Below are positions 15,504 through 22,326 of a DNA stretch of 22,326 nucleotides, piece after piece. The DNA is from Bacilli bacterium (GTDB lineage: Bacteria > Bacillota_I > Bacilli_A > RFN20 > CAG-288), in assembly GCA_900770925.1 (NCBI GenBank), contig CAAGLY010000014.1:1-22326 (forward strand). The letters are read 5' to 3'. The position numbers and the translations under genes were made by a program. The notes beneath the pieces are model-generated. The model worked only from the letters and a program-made list of their open reading frames with translations, had not been told where the DNA came from and did no database searches. How positions within the stretch are numbered: the stretch's first letter is position 1; each line of letters opens with the position of its first letter.

Positions 15504-17012
15504 CTATTTCGTTCCGTCGTCGCTTTCGAGTTCGTCTAGTTTCAGTCTTTCCTTTTCCTTTCGCTGTTTCCAGTTCTTGAAGGAACTGATGCCGGATTTA
15601 ATGAAATATCCGATAGCGAAGATGGAGAGGACAGAGAGAATCACAATGAAGTTATCAACCGGATTAAATACCATCCTAGTGTTATTGAAGACACCGGAAC
15701 GGAGTTTGATGAAGAAGATATCGAAGAGGAAAACACCGAGAGAAGCAGAGACAATGCAGGAATGGATGAGGAAACGCCGGTTATTGACTCTCCGGAATTC
15801 ATCGTTCCGGAATTTCTTTTTTTCATAGAAGAATACGCCTGTGGCTAATCCGCCAAAGACAACGAGGTAAATGACAAGGGAAATAATGGAGATAAGAGTG
15901 AAGTTTGTTTCCTTAACCGAAGTCCTCTCGCATTTAAGAGGATCACCCGAATAGAAGGAGAGACGTCCGACACGGGCTTTGTATTCCGTAGCCGTGATAT
16001 CCTTTTCGGAAGAAGTATAGCGGAGTTTCCTAGAGAAACCGATATGAGCAAGAGAGAAGTAGGCAACATCCTTTTTCGGAAGCCCCTTGAAGAGAATGCA
16101 GTATTTCTGCTTTCCGCTCTTTAACTGCATCGTAGAAGCAAGAGAACCGTCCCTGGCATCCCGTTCAATGGTGGAGCCATCGGTAAAGGTAATCTGGAAG
16201 AGAGCATCTTTAAGAGATGGAATCGTATCGTAGAAGTAGGCTTCTCCGTTATCGATTTTTATTTTCCATTTCTTGTAAGCAAATGCCTTTAAGGTCGGAT
16301 ACTGTTTTTCCCTGTCATTGGTAATGGTCAGAGAGAAAGAGGAATAGTCTCCGAAGGTCGAGATTTTTTCGATTGTTCCGTATAAATGCTGAGACAGATC
16401 AACGTTCTTCGTTGCAGCCGACTCAATAGTCGTATCTTTTCCGTCATAGTAGTAAGTATCAGAAAGAGAAGGAACGAAACCTTTTGAGGTCCGGTCGGCT
16501 TTGAAGATATTGATATATTTAAGGGAGTCGCGGTTGACCTTCTCTCCCTTGCGGAGAGGAAGATCAATGTCGAGCCTTAAGGTACGGGTTCCGATATTTT
16601 CTCCGATTCCGTCATAGATGTTATTGGTAGAGACCTTGCGGGAAGCCGTCTCCCGTGTCTCTTTAGTCTTTCCGTCACTAAGAACGACCTCATACTGGAT
16701 GATAAGAGGGAGGTTCCTATCGTCTTCGCCATAGTAACCGAAAATCAGGTCTAATTCCGTCGTATCGGTTTCAAACTCAACATGATACGCCTGGGAGGAA
16801 GAGGTAAAGCTAGAAATCGTCCTATAAGACTTTAATGTCGAATCGATGCTATTGACCTTAGATTTCCCTTCAATAGAGTGGAGATTCTCGGTCGTCGTAT
16901 TCAACAGAGGTCCTTCTGCAACCTGATTCTGAGAAGGGGCAGCAACGGATGACAACAAGGAAAAAGAAAGCGGCAATGCCAGCGCGGAAAAAAGTACGTC
17001 TTTTGCTTTCAT
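15504..17012 (-). CDS. Secreted-domain membrane protein of unknown function (502 aa)
   Basis: I do not recognise the family. The N-terminus looks like a signal peptide (MKAKDVLFSALALPLSFSLL, cleavage near SSVAAP). A beta-rich extracellular region follows (about 28-368), with repeated charged strands and no catalytic motif I can name. Three membrane segments lie at about 372-396, 414-436 and 454-472, with a basic loop between the first two (EKKKFRNDEFRRVNNRR) and a charged cytoplasmic tail. It is the first gene of the operon, 10 nt before the ATPase gene, so it probably serves the same complex, perhaps as a surface scaffold or extra transport subunit. The start at 17012 has AGGAG at 9 nt; the ATG at 17021 overlaps that site. 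Confidence 0.75.
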   Translation of the reverse strand: MKAKDVLFSALALPLSFSLLSSVAAPSQNQVAEGPLLNTTTENLHSIEGKSKVNSIDSTLKSYRTISSFTSSSQAYHVEFETDTTELDLIFGYYGEDDRNLPLIIQYEVVLSDGKTKETRETASRKVSTNNIYDGIGENIGTRTLRLDIDLPLRKGEKVNRDSLKYINIFKADRTSKGFVPSLSDTYYYDGKDTTIESAATKNVDLSQHLYGTIEKISTFGDYSSFSLTITNDREKQYPTLKAFAYKKWKIKIDNGEAYFYDTIPSLKDALFQITFTDGSTIERDARDGSLASTMQLKSGKQKYCILFKGLPKKDVAYFSLAHIGFSRKLRYTSSEKDITATEYKARVGRLSFYSGDPLKCERTSVKETNFTLISIISLVIYLVVFGGLATGVFFYEKKKFRNDEFRRVNNRRFLIHSCIVSASLGVFLFDIFFIKLRSGVFNNTRMVFNPVDNFIVILSVLSIFAIGYFIKSGISSFKNWKQRKEKERLKLDELESDDGTK

Positions 17013-17071
17013 CGAGTGCATCTCCTGACTTGATATTCGTTATTAATGAAAGAAGGTCTCATCTCTTTAGT

Positions 17072-17100
17072 ATTATAAAACAAAAATAGGATTGTCTCAA
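17072..17100 (-). promoter_or_regulatory. Near-consensus sigmaA promoter of the nuclease/ABC operon
   Basis: On the - strand TTGAGA (complement of 17095-17100), an exact 17-bp spacer and a perfect TATAAT (complement of 17072-17077). The start codon at 17012 lies about 60 bp downstream. No other promoter this good was seen inside the operon, whose genes are 1-48 nt apart. Confidence 0.85.
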
Positions 17101-17111
17101 CGCAAGAAGGC

Positions 17112-18134
17112 TCATTTGTCCAACCGGTTTTCAGGGGCAAAAGAAGAGGAAATTTCCTTACTTATGGAATGACTCCTTGAGGCTTCGGCAAGGGAATAAT
17201 AGACTTGTTCGATAGAATCGTCGATTTCCGTAAGTCCTAGCCTGTACTCTCCGAAGTCTTTTTTTGACTTCGTGAAGGCAAGCCTAGAGATATCAATGAT
17301 CAGAGGAATACCAAAGGTAAGGAAAGATAATCCGATGATGGCAAACCTGCGGATAAATCCATAAGCGACAAATCTCCCGGTCGAGACATGGAGAAGATGC
17401 TGATCGACTAATCCGATTTTATAAATCAGCATTCCGATTGTCTTTCTGCCCCGCTTCCTGACTAGACAAGGCAGCCTATAGACAAGGAACGTAGCAAGGA
17501 CAACGGAGATGGGAAGCTCAACGGCTATCCTATAGATGCTTTCCTTATGAATATCTTTCTGATACTGCGGGAAATAGTTATAAAGACAGCTGTTTGCCTG
17601 ATAATCGAGGTAATCTTCATAGGCTTTGTTATAGTCTGCCCATTTAGCTTGGCATTCCTTATTCTCTTTAATCTCTCCGTCAGCTAAGACAAACCTTGGA
17701 ACATCTTTAAAGTTGCTTTGTAAAAGATATTCTTCATAACTAACTTTAATTTCCTGATACTCATTTTCAGGAAGCTTTTCCTTACAATAAGAAAGGAAGG
17801 TGGTTAATCCCTGTTCATAAGCCTGTTTCTTTCCGTATGGAGTGACACCGGTATTGTCCTTATAATAAGAGACAATATCCCTGTCCTTCCCATTTATCGT
17901 CCGATAGATACCGCTATCCACCTTATGGAGATGAACCCGTTCCTCCCTATTCTTATAGCTAGGAGTAGCCTGGACAATCGAGCGGACAGAAAAGAAGAAA
18001 ATAACACCTAAGGCTGCACAGAGAAAGAGGTCAATGATTCTTGCCCTGACCCGCTTTGTCCTATCTGCCTGGTGGTATCGGATATTCACCTTCGGTGTTT
18101 CCTGTTTTAAAGATTCATTTTTTGTTTCATTCAT
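17112..18134 (-). CDS. RDD-family membrane protein with large loop (340 aa)
   Basis: An RDD-domain protein. The first membrane segment contains the characteristic Arg and Asp (RVRARIIDLFLCAALG, 28-43). After a 150-residue hydrophilic loop (53-200) come a second segment (about 203-220), the conserved GRKTIGMLIYKIGLVD (229-244) and a third segment (264-285). A hydrophilic tail ends the protein. The function of RDD proteins is poorly known; some are linked to ion or osmolyte transport. The loop between segments 1 and 2 is far longer than in ordinary RDD proteins (about 150-200 aa in total) and should be outside the cell. It is 6 nt from the preceding RDD gene, with AGGAAA as ribosome site, and ends with TGA just before the operon promoter at 17072-17100. 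Confidence 0.78.
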   Translation of the reverse strand: MNETKNESLKQETPKVNIRYHQADRTKRVRARIIDLFLCAALGVIFFFSVRSIVQATPSYKNREERVHLHKVDSGIYRTINGKDRDIVSYYKDNTGVTPYGKKQAYEQGLTTFLSYCKEKLPENEYQEIKVSYEEYLLQSNFKDVPRFVLADGEIKENKECQAKWADYNKAYEDYLDYQANSCLYNYFPQYQKDIHKESIYRIAVELPISVVLATFLVYRLPCLVRKRGRKTIGMLIYKIGLVDQHLLHVSTGRFVAYGFIRRFAIIGLSFLTFGIPLIIDISRLAFTKSKKDFGEYRLGLTEIDDSIEQVYYSLAEASRSHSISKEISSSFAPENRLDK

Positions 18135-18140
18135 ATTGGT

Positions 18141-19220
18141 TTATTTCCTGCTATTAGACAGATGTTCATAGTCACTGCTATTGATCAGAACAGAAGAAGA
18201 GAGCCAATCGGTAAAACACCGATTGAATCCGTTAAAGACAAGGAAAATAAGGGACAGGATATCTAGAATGATTCCTCCGATGCTAAAAAACAAACTGGAG
18301 AAAGAGAAAAGTTGGGTAAAAGAGACATAGAAGCAAGGCAGGAAGACAAGATATCCTAATGAGAAGAGAGTATTGAGAATAAAGACATAACATCTCTTAA
18401 GACGACTAAGAACGGTGAATCCGGTCCTATTCAAACGATCGATTTTCCTCGCCATCCTTCCTAGTGTTTTCCCTCTTGGATGGATAAGAGGAACAATCAG
18501 AAAGAGAACCAGAGAGGAAATAATAAAAGACACATAAGTAGAAATGACTATTGAACGGCTAAAGCTTTTTTCACCCTGTTTCCTCTTCTTAGCCGCGTTC
18601 TGAAACAAAGTGAAGAACTCACCCTGATGACTAGTGTCTTCCCTATCCTTAAGCCTGTTTCCGTACCTTGTGGCAAAAAAACTGTTCTTAAAGTAAGAGA
18701 GATCGGACTTGCCTCCTTCTGTCCTCTCATCCTTTGAATCAAGGAGTGGAAGAAACTCTTCCCGGTATTTATCTTTCCTTTTTAACGTATCGCCGTCCGT
18801 TTCAAAAAAGACATTCGAGCTCGTATGGGCATAGATATCTAAGAGTTCCTTCCTGCTCCTTTTCCGGATACCGATATAGTAATTTGAAAAATAGTCGTTC
18901 GATTTATCGCTAAGCTGCCCTTTCAGGAATAGTGTAGAAGAATATTCCCTGATGGACGAAGTATCACCAATCTTCCTCTCCTCCGTCTTTGATAACAGTC
19001 CGTTATCAAAGAGAAGGTTCCTCTTCTCTTCCTGTCCTTCCCTTTCAATCCGATTAGCTTCCTTAACCGAGGGAAAAGTTTTGCTGATCGGATAGCAGGC
19101 AAGAGAAAAAAAGCCTAGTCCTAAGATAAAAGCAATAAAGGAATCGGCGAGAAAGACAAGAATCCGCCGGCATTTGCCAAGCGGAACTAGGTCGATATAT
19201 TGGGTTGTTTTCTTTTCCAT
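18141..19220 (-). CDS. RDD-like membrane protein with large loop (359 aa)
   Basis: Similar in plan to the next gene (17112-18134), though little similar in sequence. The first membrane segment has the RDD-like pattern RRILVFLADSFIAF (18-31), followed by a 175-residue charged loop (about 45-220), a second segment (222-246), the conserved-looking HPRGKTLGRMARKI (247-260), and two more segments (277-299, 304-330). NRCFTDWLSSSVLI near the end fits the closing RDD motif. It abuts the SIR2-like gene as TAAATG, with only a weak ribosome site, so translation probably depends on ribosomes finishing that gene. The two RDD-like proteins may form a pair. Function unknown. Confidence 0.7.
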   Translation of the reverse strand: MEKKTTQYIDLVPLGKCRRILVFLADSFIAFILGLGFFSLACYPISKTFPSVKEANRIEREGQEEKRNLLFDNGLLSKTEERKIGDTSSIREYSSTLFLKGQLSDKSNDYFSNYYIGIRKRSRKELLDIYAHTSSNVFFETDGDTLKRKDKYREEFLPLLDSKDERTEGGKSDLSYFKNSFFATRYGNRLKDREDTSHQGEFFTLFQNAAKKRKQGEKSFSRSIVISTYVSFIISSLVLFLIVPLIHPRGKTLGRMARKIDRLNRTGFTVLSRLKRCYVFILNTLFSLGYLVFLPCFYVSFTQLFSFSSLFFSIGGIILDILSLIFLVFNGFNRCFTDWLSSSVLINSSDYEHLSNSRK

Positions 19221-20525
19221 TTAGAGTTTCGATAAATATTCTCCGATCTGAGCATAGTCATCTACCCAGATGACAATCAGATCGAAGGTAAAGAAATAGC
19301 TGGTCAGATTCCGGTAAACAGAAGTTGAATACTCTTCTTCTTTCTTCAGAAAGATAAAGTTGAACTTCAGATAGTTCCGGGCAAGTTCAAGTATCCGTTT
19401 CCTATCCGGATCAGTCAGGGAGATTCCGATAAACAAACAGGCATTGAACTTAAAGTCATGAAGCTGCTTGGCAATGTTCCAGGAATACGGGTTATTGTAG
19501 AGATAGTAGTAATCCGACTCCGTAAAGACAAGAGAATCGGTATACCGTTTCTCGTTGCTCTTTCCGTAAGGAAGCAAGCCATGGACATGATAGATATCGA
19601 CCTGTGCCTGCTTATCGACAAAGGAACTCTCATCATAGACGACCGTATACCGGATATCTTTCTTCTTTAACAGATATTCAAGGTTCGTGTCGTAGTTATA
19701 AGTGATCACACTGGTCTGACTATGTTTAGAAAGATAAAGATAGCAGTGATAGAGAGTCGACTGTTCATTATCGAACGTCTCTTCCTTATCATAGGAATAG
19801 AGTTCATTATCTAAGGACTGATAGAAATCGAATCCGGATGTCTTCCTGATCCTAGGAGAGGTAAAAAGCTCTTCTCCGACATAGTGATGGATCTGATTTG
19901 CATATCGGGAGTCTCCTTGATAGAATTCGGTATTTAAGGATTCCCTCAGTCCAATCCAGCTCTTCCCGCCATAGTCTTCATTAATGCCAGCGCCGATAAC
20001 AAGATCGACATTCAGCTTACAGGTATAAAGTTTCCTAAGCCAGAGAATAAACGTTTCGGCAGATTCATTTTTTCCACGGAAATTCGTGTCAGAATCGAGA
20101 TGATAGAGAATATCATCCGTAATGGATTCTTTCTTCTGACGGAAGCGAAGAGATACTTTCTCTCCTTCCCTATAACCAGTAGCTAGGAACTCTCTTCCAT
20201 CGAAATAGATATTCATAGAGGCTTCTGGTTCATAGAATTCACCCTCCCGAACAGAAGGTACCTTTACAATATTCCTGTTTCCCCTGACATCCCTCTTCCT
20301 ATAATTGAAGCGGGCCCTAGTTTCATAGATATGAATCACGTATTTGTGTACGTGGTCTTTTTTTGAATAAACAATTGCTTTAAAGTTACAAGTCGGATCA
20401 AAAGAAAAACCAAAAGACCGAAGGATTACATGATCAAAAGGAACATTGCTGAAATAAAACCTGAATAAAGAAAGAAGCAGACCCTTTTTCCGATAAATAT
20501 AATAATCTCGTTCCTGTTTTTCCAT
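19221..20525 (-). CDS. SIR2-like (SIR2_2-type) protein, possible NADase (434 aa)
   Basis: The C-terminal two thirds carry the motifs of SIR2-like NAD-binding proteins: LVIGAGINEDYGG (175-187, the GAG loop), TYNYDTNLE (275-283, N277 and D279), YHVHG (312-316, H315 as the likely catalytic His), SLVFTESDYY (331-340), and CLFIGISLTDPD (363-374). This set is typical of SIR2_2 proteins, many of which break down NAD+ in phage defence, rather than of sirtuin deacetylases; the four-Cys zinc site of sirtuins is absent. Residues 1-170 are a separate domain I do not recognise, rich in basic and aromatic residues. It heads a cluster with two RDD-like membrane proteins and lies 150 bp from an IS91-type element. 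Defence is plausible; a housekeeping role is not excluded. AGGT precedes the ATG, a weak ribosome site. Confidence 0.8.
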   Translation of the reverse strand: MEKQERDYYIYRKKGLLLSLFRFYFSNVPFDHVILRSFGFSFDPTCNFKAIVYSKKDHVHKYVIHIYETRARFNYRKRDVRGNRNIVKVPSVREGEFYEPEASMNIYFDGREFLATGYREGEKVSLRFRQKKESITDDILYHLDSDTNFRGKNESAETFILWLRKLYTCKLNVDLVIGAGINEDYGGKSWIGLRESLNTEFYQGDSRYANQIHHYVGEELFTSPRIRKTSGFDFYQSLDNELYSYDKEETFDNEQSTLYHCYLYLSKHSQTSVITYNYDTNLEYLLKKKDIRYTVVYDESSFVDKQAQVDIYHVHGLLPYGKSNEKRYTDSLVFTESDYYYLYNNPYSWNIAKQLHDFKFNACLFIGISLTDPDRKRILELARNYLKFNFIFLKKEEEYSTSVYRNLTSYFFTFDLIVIWVDDYAQIGEYLSKL

Positions 20526-20600
20526 GATGTTACCTGCGTGATTAATATACCATAATAGGAGCCATTTTTCAGAAAAAGTGGCTTAAAACCAGGAACAAAA
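20526..20600 (-). promoter_or_regulatory. Promoter region of the SIR2-like gene
   Basis: On the - strand an extended -10 element, TGGTATATT, lies about 20-28 bp before the start codon at 20525, but a -35 at the right distance is poor. An inverted repeat (20561-20582, GCCATTTTTC/GAAAAAGTGGC, one wobble) covers the -35 area. It could be an operator. The call is tentative. Confidence 0.35.
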
Positions 20601-20645
20601 CCGATGATTGAATCATCGGGTGGCTAGCCCACGGGCTAGCCTTTT
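20601..20645. repeat. Two tandem hairpins before the IS91-type transposase
   Basis: First: CCGATGATT (20601-20609) and AATCATCGG (20611-20619). Second: GGCTAGCCC (20622-20630), AC, GGGCTAGCC (20633-20641), followed by TTTT on the + strand. The second could stop read-through transcription into the transposase gene. Structured ends are normal in single-strand-transposing elements, so this is probably the left end of the insertion sequence. GAAC, a known IS91-family target tetranucleotide, occurs at 20593-20596, but the exact junction is not proven. Confidence 0.6.
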
Positions 20646-20672
20646 CCTATACGCAGATGCTAACATATCATC

Positions 20673-22043
20673 ATGCAACCGCGCCGTTATCCGCATTCGG
20701 ACTTCGCAAAGGAGACCTACTACAAGAAAAGCCAGTTCCGTGAGCGGCTTTTGGTTGCGAGAAACGCCGGACGCGAGGCCCTGACCAATTTCATACGCAC
20801 TCTCTGCAACACCCTGCAGGCGCGGAGAGAGCGCGGGCAGATTCGCATCAGGGACATCATCGAGGAAGGCTGGGAGGATTTCAAGAAGGAGAACACGGCG
20901 AAGCTGACACGGCCTGCGGTCATCGAGAACGTGGAGAAGGCGCTCAAATGCGGCCAACTGGAGAACGGGTACAGGATTGCGGAATGCCCGGAATGCGACA
21001 ACTACGTCCTCATCCGGTTCACCTGCAAGTCCCGGTTCTGCCCTTCCTGCGGGAAGAAGTACCGGGACCTGATCTCGCTTTCCGTCCAGAAGAAGCTGTA
21101 CAACGTCCCGCACCGGCAGTTCGTCTTCTCGGTGCCGGAGAGGCTCCGGCCGTGGTTCCGGAAATACCGCGGCAGGCTCGACGTCCTGTTCGATTCGGTC
21201 GCGGAGACCTTCAACGGCACGATCTTCCAGAGCGCCCCGGTTGCCAGAAAGAAGGAGAACCGGAAGCTCGGGTTCATATCGTTCCTCCACACGTTCGGCC
21301 GGGACCTGAAATGGCATCCCCATCTCCATGTCCTCGTCGCCGAGAGCTATTCTTCCGGCGACGGGAAGCTCCGCCATATCTCGTTCTTCCCCTTCGAAGC
21401 CATGCGGAAGAGATTCAGGTACACCCTCCTTACGGCGATGGAAAGATGGCTCCGGGAGAATGCGTCAGGGGAGGCACGCACTTTCCGGCGCCTGTCCCGG
21501 AAGGCGAAGCAGCAGTACAGGGAAGGGTTCTATGTCTACGGGCCGAGAAGGAAGGCATACCGCCTGACGGATTTCGCGATGCTCGCGAGATACGTCGCCA
21601 GATACGCCTCCCATCCTCCGATCAGCGAGGGGAGAATCGACCGCTTCGACAAGGAGGCGGGGACCGTGACCTGGCACTACGATCCGCACGAGGACGACAG
21701 GCTCGAGGAAGGCAGGAAACGCGGCCGGCAGTATGTCACGGACAGCATCTCCGGCTTCATCGCACGGCTCCTCATCCACATCCCTGACGGGAAGTTCCAC
21801 CAGATCCGGTACTACGGCTTCTATTCGAACAGAACGACATCGGTACCCCGGCACAGGAAGATGGCCGGGGAAGGGGAGATCTCGGAAGCCCGACTTTTCC
21901 TGCGCTGGGAGGCCAGGCTGATGTCCGTCTACGGATATTCGCCGCTGATCTGCGAATGCGGGACTAGAATGCGCATCAGCCATCGGCTATCCTATTTCCC
22001 GGGGATGGAATTCGAGGAATGGAAAAGAAAGAACTCAGGCTGA
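20673..22043 (+). CDS. IS91-family HUH transposase (456 aa)
   Basis: A rolling-circle-type transposase that nicks single DNA strands. An N-terminal zinc finger has CPEC (C105, C108), CKSRFCPSC (C118, C123, C126). The metal-binding HUH motif lies in WHPHLHVLV (H217, H219). Two tyrosines four residues apart are in ARYVARYASHPPIS (Y307, Y311), which fits the two-Tyr arrangement of IS91; which one acts is not certain. The C-terminus has IRYYGFYSNR (378-387) and CECG. The length is close to the family norm (about 380-500), and the frame is intact, so the element could be active. The start at 20673 has no good ribosome site, which is common for transposases and keeps expression low. Confidence 0.93.
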   Translation: MQPRRYPHSDFAKETYYKKSQFRERLLVARNAGREALTNFIRTLCNTLQARRERGQIRIRDIIEEGWEDFKKENTAKLTRPAVIENVEKALKCGQLENGYRIAECPECDNYVLIRFTCKSRFCPSCGKKYRDLISLSVQKKLYNVPHRQFVFSVPERLRPWFRKYRGRLDVLFDSVAETFNGTIFQSAPVARKKENRKLGFISFLHTFGRDLKWHPHLHVLVAESYSSGDGKLRHISFFPFEAMRKRFRYTLLTAMERWLRENASGEARTFRRLSRKAKQQYREGFYVYGPRRKAYRLTDFAMLARYVARYASHPPISEGRIDRFDKEAGTVTWHYDPHEDDRLEEGRKRGRQYVTDSISGFIARLLIHIPDGKFHQIRYYGFYSNRTTSVPRHRKMAGEGEISEARLFLRWEARLMSVYGYSPLICECGTRMRISHRLSYFPGMEFEEWKRKNSG

Positions 22044-22282
22044 AGACGGAACGGATCCACGGAGAGGAAGTCGTAAGAAGGGAATGCGTGTCATGCCACA
22101 GGACGGAGAACGTCGATGCGGACATTGCTTTCGAATGCTGGGAAATGGACGGAGGTCCGTTTCCGGTGTTCGACTGCCCGTTCTGCGGCCGGGGGACGAG
22201 GATCCCGAAGCAGGTCATCGATGAGACAGAGGAAGCGGAAGAAAAGGAAAAGCACCTGGGCAGACCGAAAAGCAAAAGATAA
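22019..22282 (+). CDS. Small zinc-ribbon ORF overlapping the IS91 transposase (87 aa)
   Basis: It starts inside the transposase gene (25-nt overlap, different frame) with GAGGA directly before the ATG, and ends with TAA. Cysteines in ECVSCH (C23, C26) and CPFCGRG (C53, C56) make a likely zinc ribbon, followed by an acidic helix and a basic tail. G+C-rich codon use matches the transposase, so it belongs to the element. Function unknown; it might be a DNA-binding helper. The overlap could also mean it is translated by coupling. Confidence 0.55.
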   Translation: MEKKELRLKTERIHGEEVVRRECVSCHRTENVDADIAFECWEMDGGPFPVFDCPFCGRGTRIPKQVIDETEEAEEKEKHLGRPKSKR

Positions 22283-22326
22283 TAGACATTCTTCCAGTGT
22301 GAAAGAATTTACAAATTCCTAAACAA

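Larger units (their letters stand above)
20601..22326 (+). mobile_element. IS91-family insertion sequence (right end uncertain)
   Basis: The segment is clearly richer in G+C than the rest of the window, with mostly C/G-ending codons, and contains an IS91-type HUH transposase and an overlapping small ORF. Its left end is probably near the hairpins at 20601-20641. The right end is either the palindrome GAATTT-AC-AAATTC at 22305-22318 or beyond the window. No terminal inverted repeats or target duplication are expected for IS91-like elements and none were seen. Confidence 0.78.

Noticed and set aside
15504..17012. Start at 17021 (three residues longer)
   Set aside because: The ribosome site AGGAG would touch that ATG directly, while it is 9 nt from the ATG at 17012.
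17022..17111. Treating the SIR2/RDD genes as part of the same operon as the transporter
   Set aside because: A near-consensus promoter lies between them. Read-through is possible because no terminator was seen, but a single unit is not supported.
20613..21377. A 254-codon - strand frame and a 279-codon + strand frame (20948-21787) in the insertion sequence
   Set aside because: Both overlap the transposase, are rich in Arg/Pro/Glu/Ala as expected of shadow frames in G+C-rich DNA, and show no domain.

Overview
The window looks like a low- to mid-G+C, gut-type Firmicutes/Tenericutes chromosome, probably a relative of Mollicutes, RF39 or Erysipelotrichia. The reasons are strong AGGAGG-type ribosome sites, many short lipoprotein signal peptides, a MalK-like ATPase enlarged in the way known from mycoplasmas, and a secreted nuclease encoded with an ABC transporter. 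TGA is used as a stop (for example at 17112 and 22041) and Trp is TGG, so the code is the standard bacterial one and not the Mycoplasma code. The lineage is inferred from gene content only.

Left part (1-3446): a small XRE-type regulator on the + strand (318-623), a divergent CarD/CdnL-like protein on the - strand (832-1353), an AAA+ DUF4143-type ATPase (1864-3087) and tRNA-Ser(GCU) (3357-3446). A 34-bp direct repeat (1751-1784 and 3327-3360) brackets the ATPase gene. One copy is the terminator plus 3' tip of the tRNA gene, so the ATPase segment resembles a small tRNA-associated insertion.

Main part (3513-17100, - strand): one long operon. It starts at a near-consensus promoter (17072-17100) and ends at a 15-bp-arm hairpin terminator (3513-3545). 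In transcription order it encodes a secreted/membrane-anchored protein of unknown function, a 655-residue ABC ATPase with about 285 extra residues in its helical domain, two MalF/MalG-type permeases, two paralogous solute-binding lipoproteins, a staphylococcal-nuclease-type lipoprotein, a small zinc-ribbon membrane protein and a 968-residue Ig/OB-fold lipoprotein. The most economical reading is a surface machine that holds nucleic acid, cuts it and imports the products. A nuclease lipoprotein beside a long MsmK-like ATPase and two permeases is also found in Mycoplasma (MG_186-MG_189), from memory.

Upstream of that operon on the same strand (17112-20525) are a SIR2-like protein and two RDD-family membrane proteins with large loops between their first membrane segments. 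The first two abut as TAAATG. SIR2-like proteins of this type are often NAD-consuming defence effectors, but the link to defence here is only inferred.

Right end (about 20600-22326): a visibly more G+C-rich IS91-family insertion sequence with an HUH transposase, a small overlapping zinc-ribbon ORF and two hairpins before the transposase. It is recently acquired DNA by composition, and its right boundary may lie outside the window. No CRISPR array, rRNA or riboswitch was seen.
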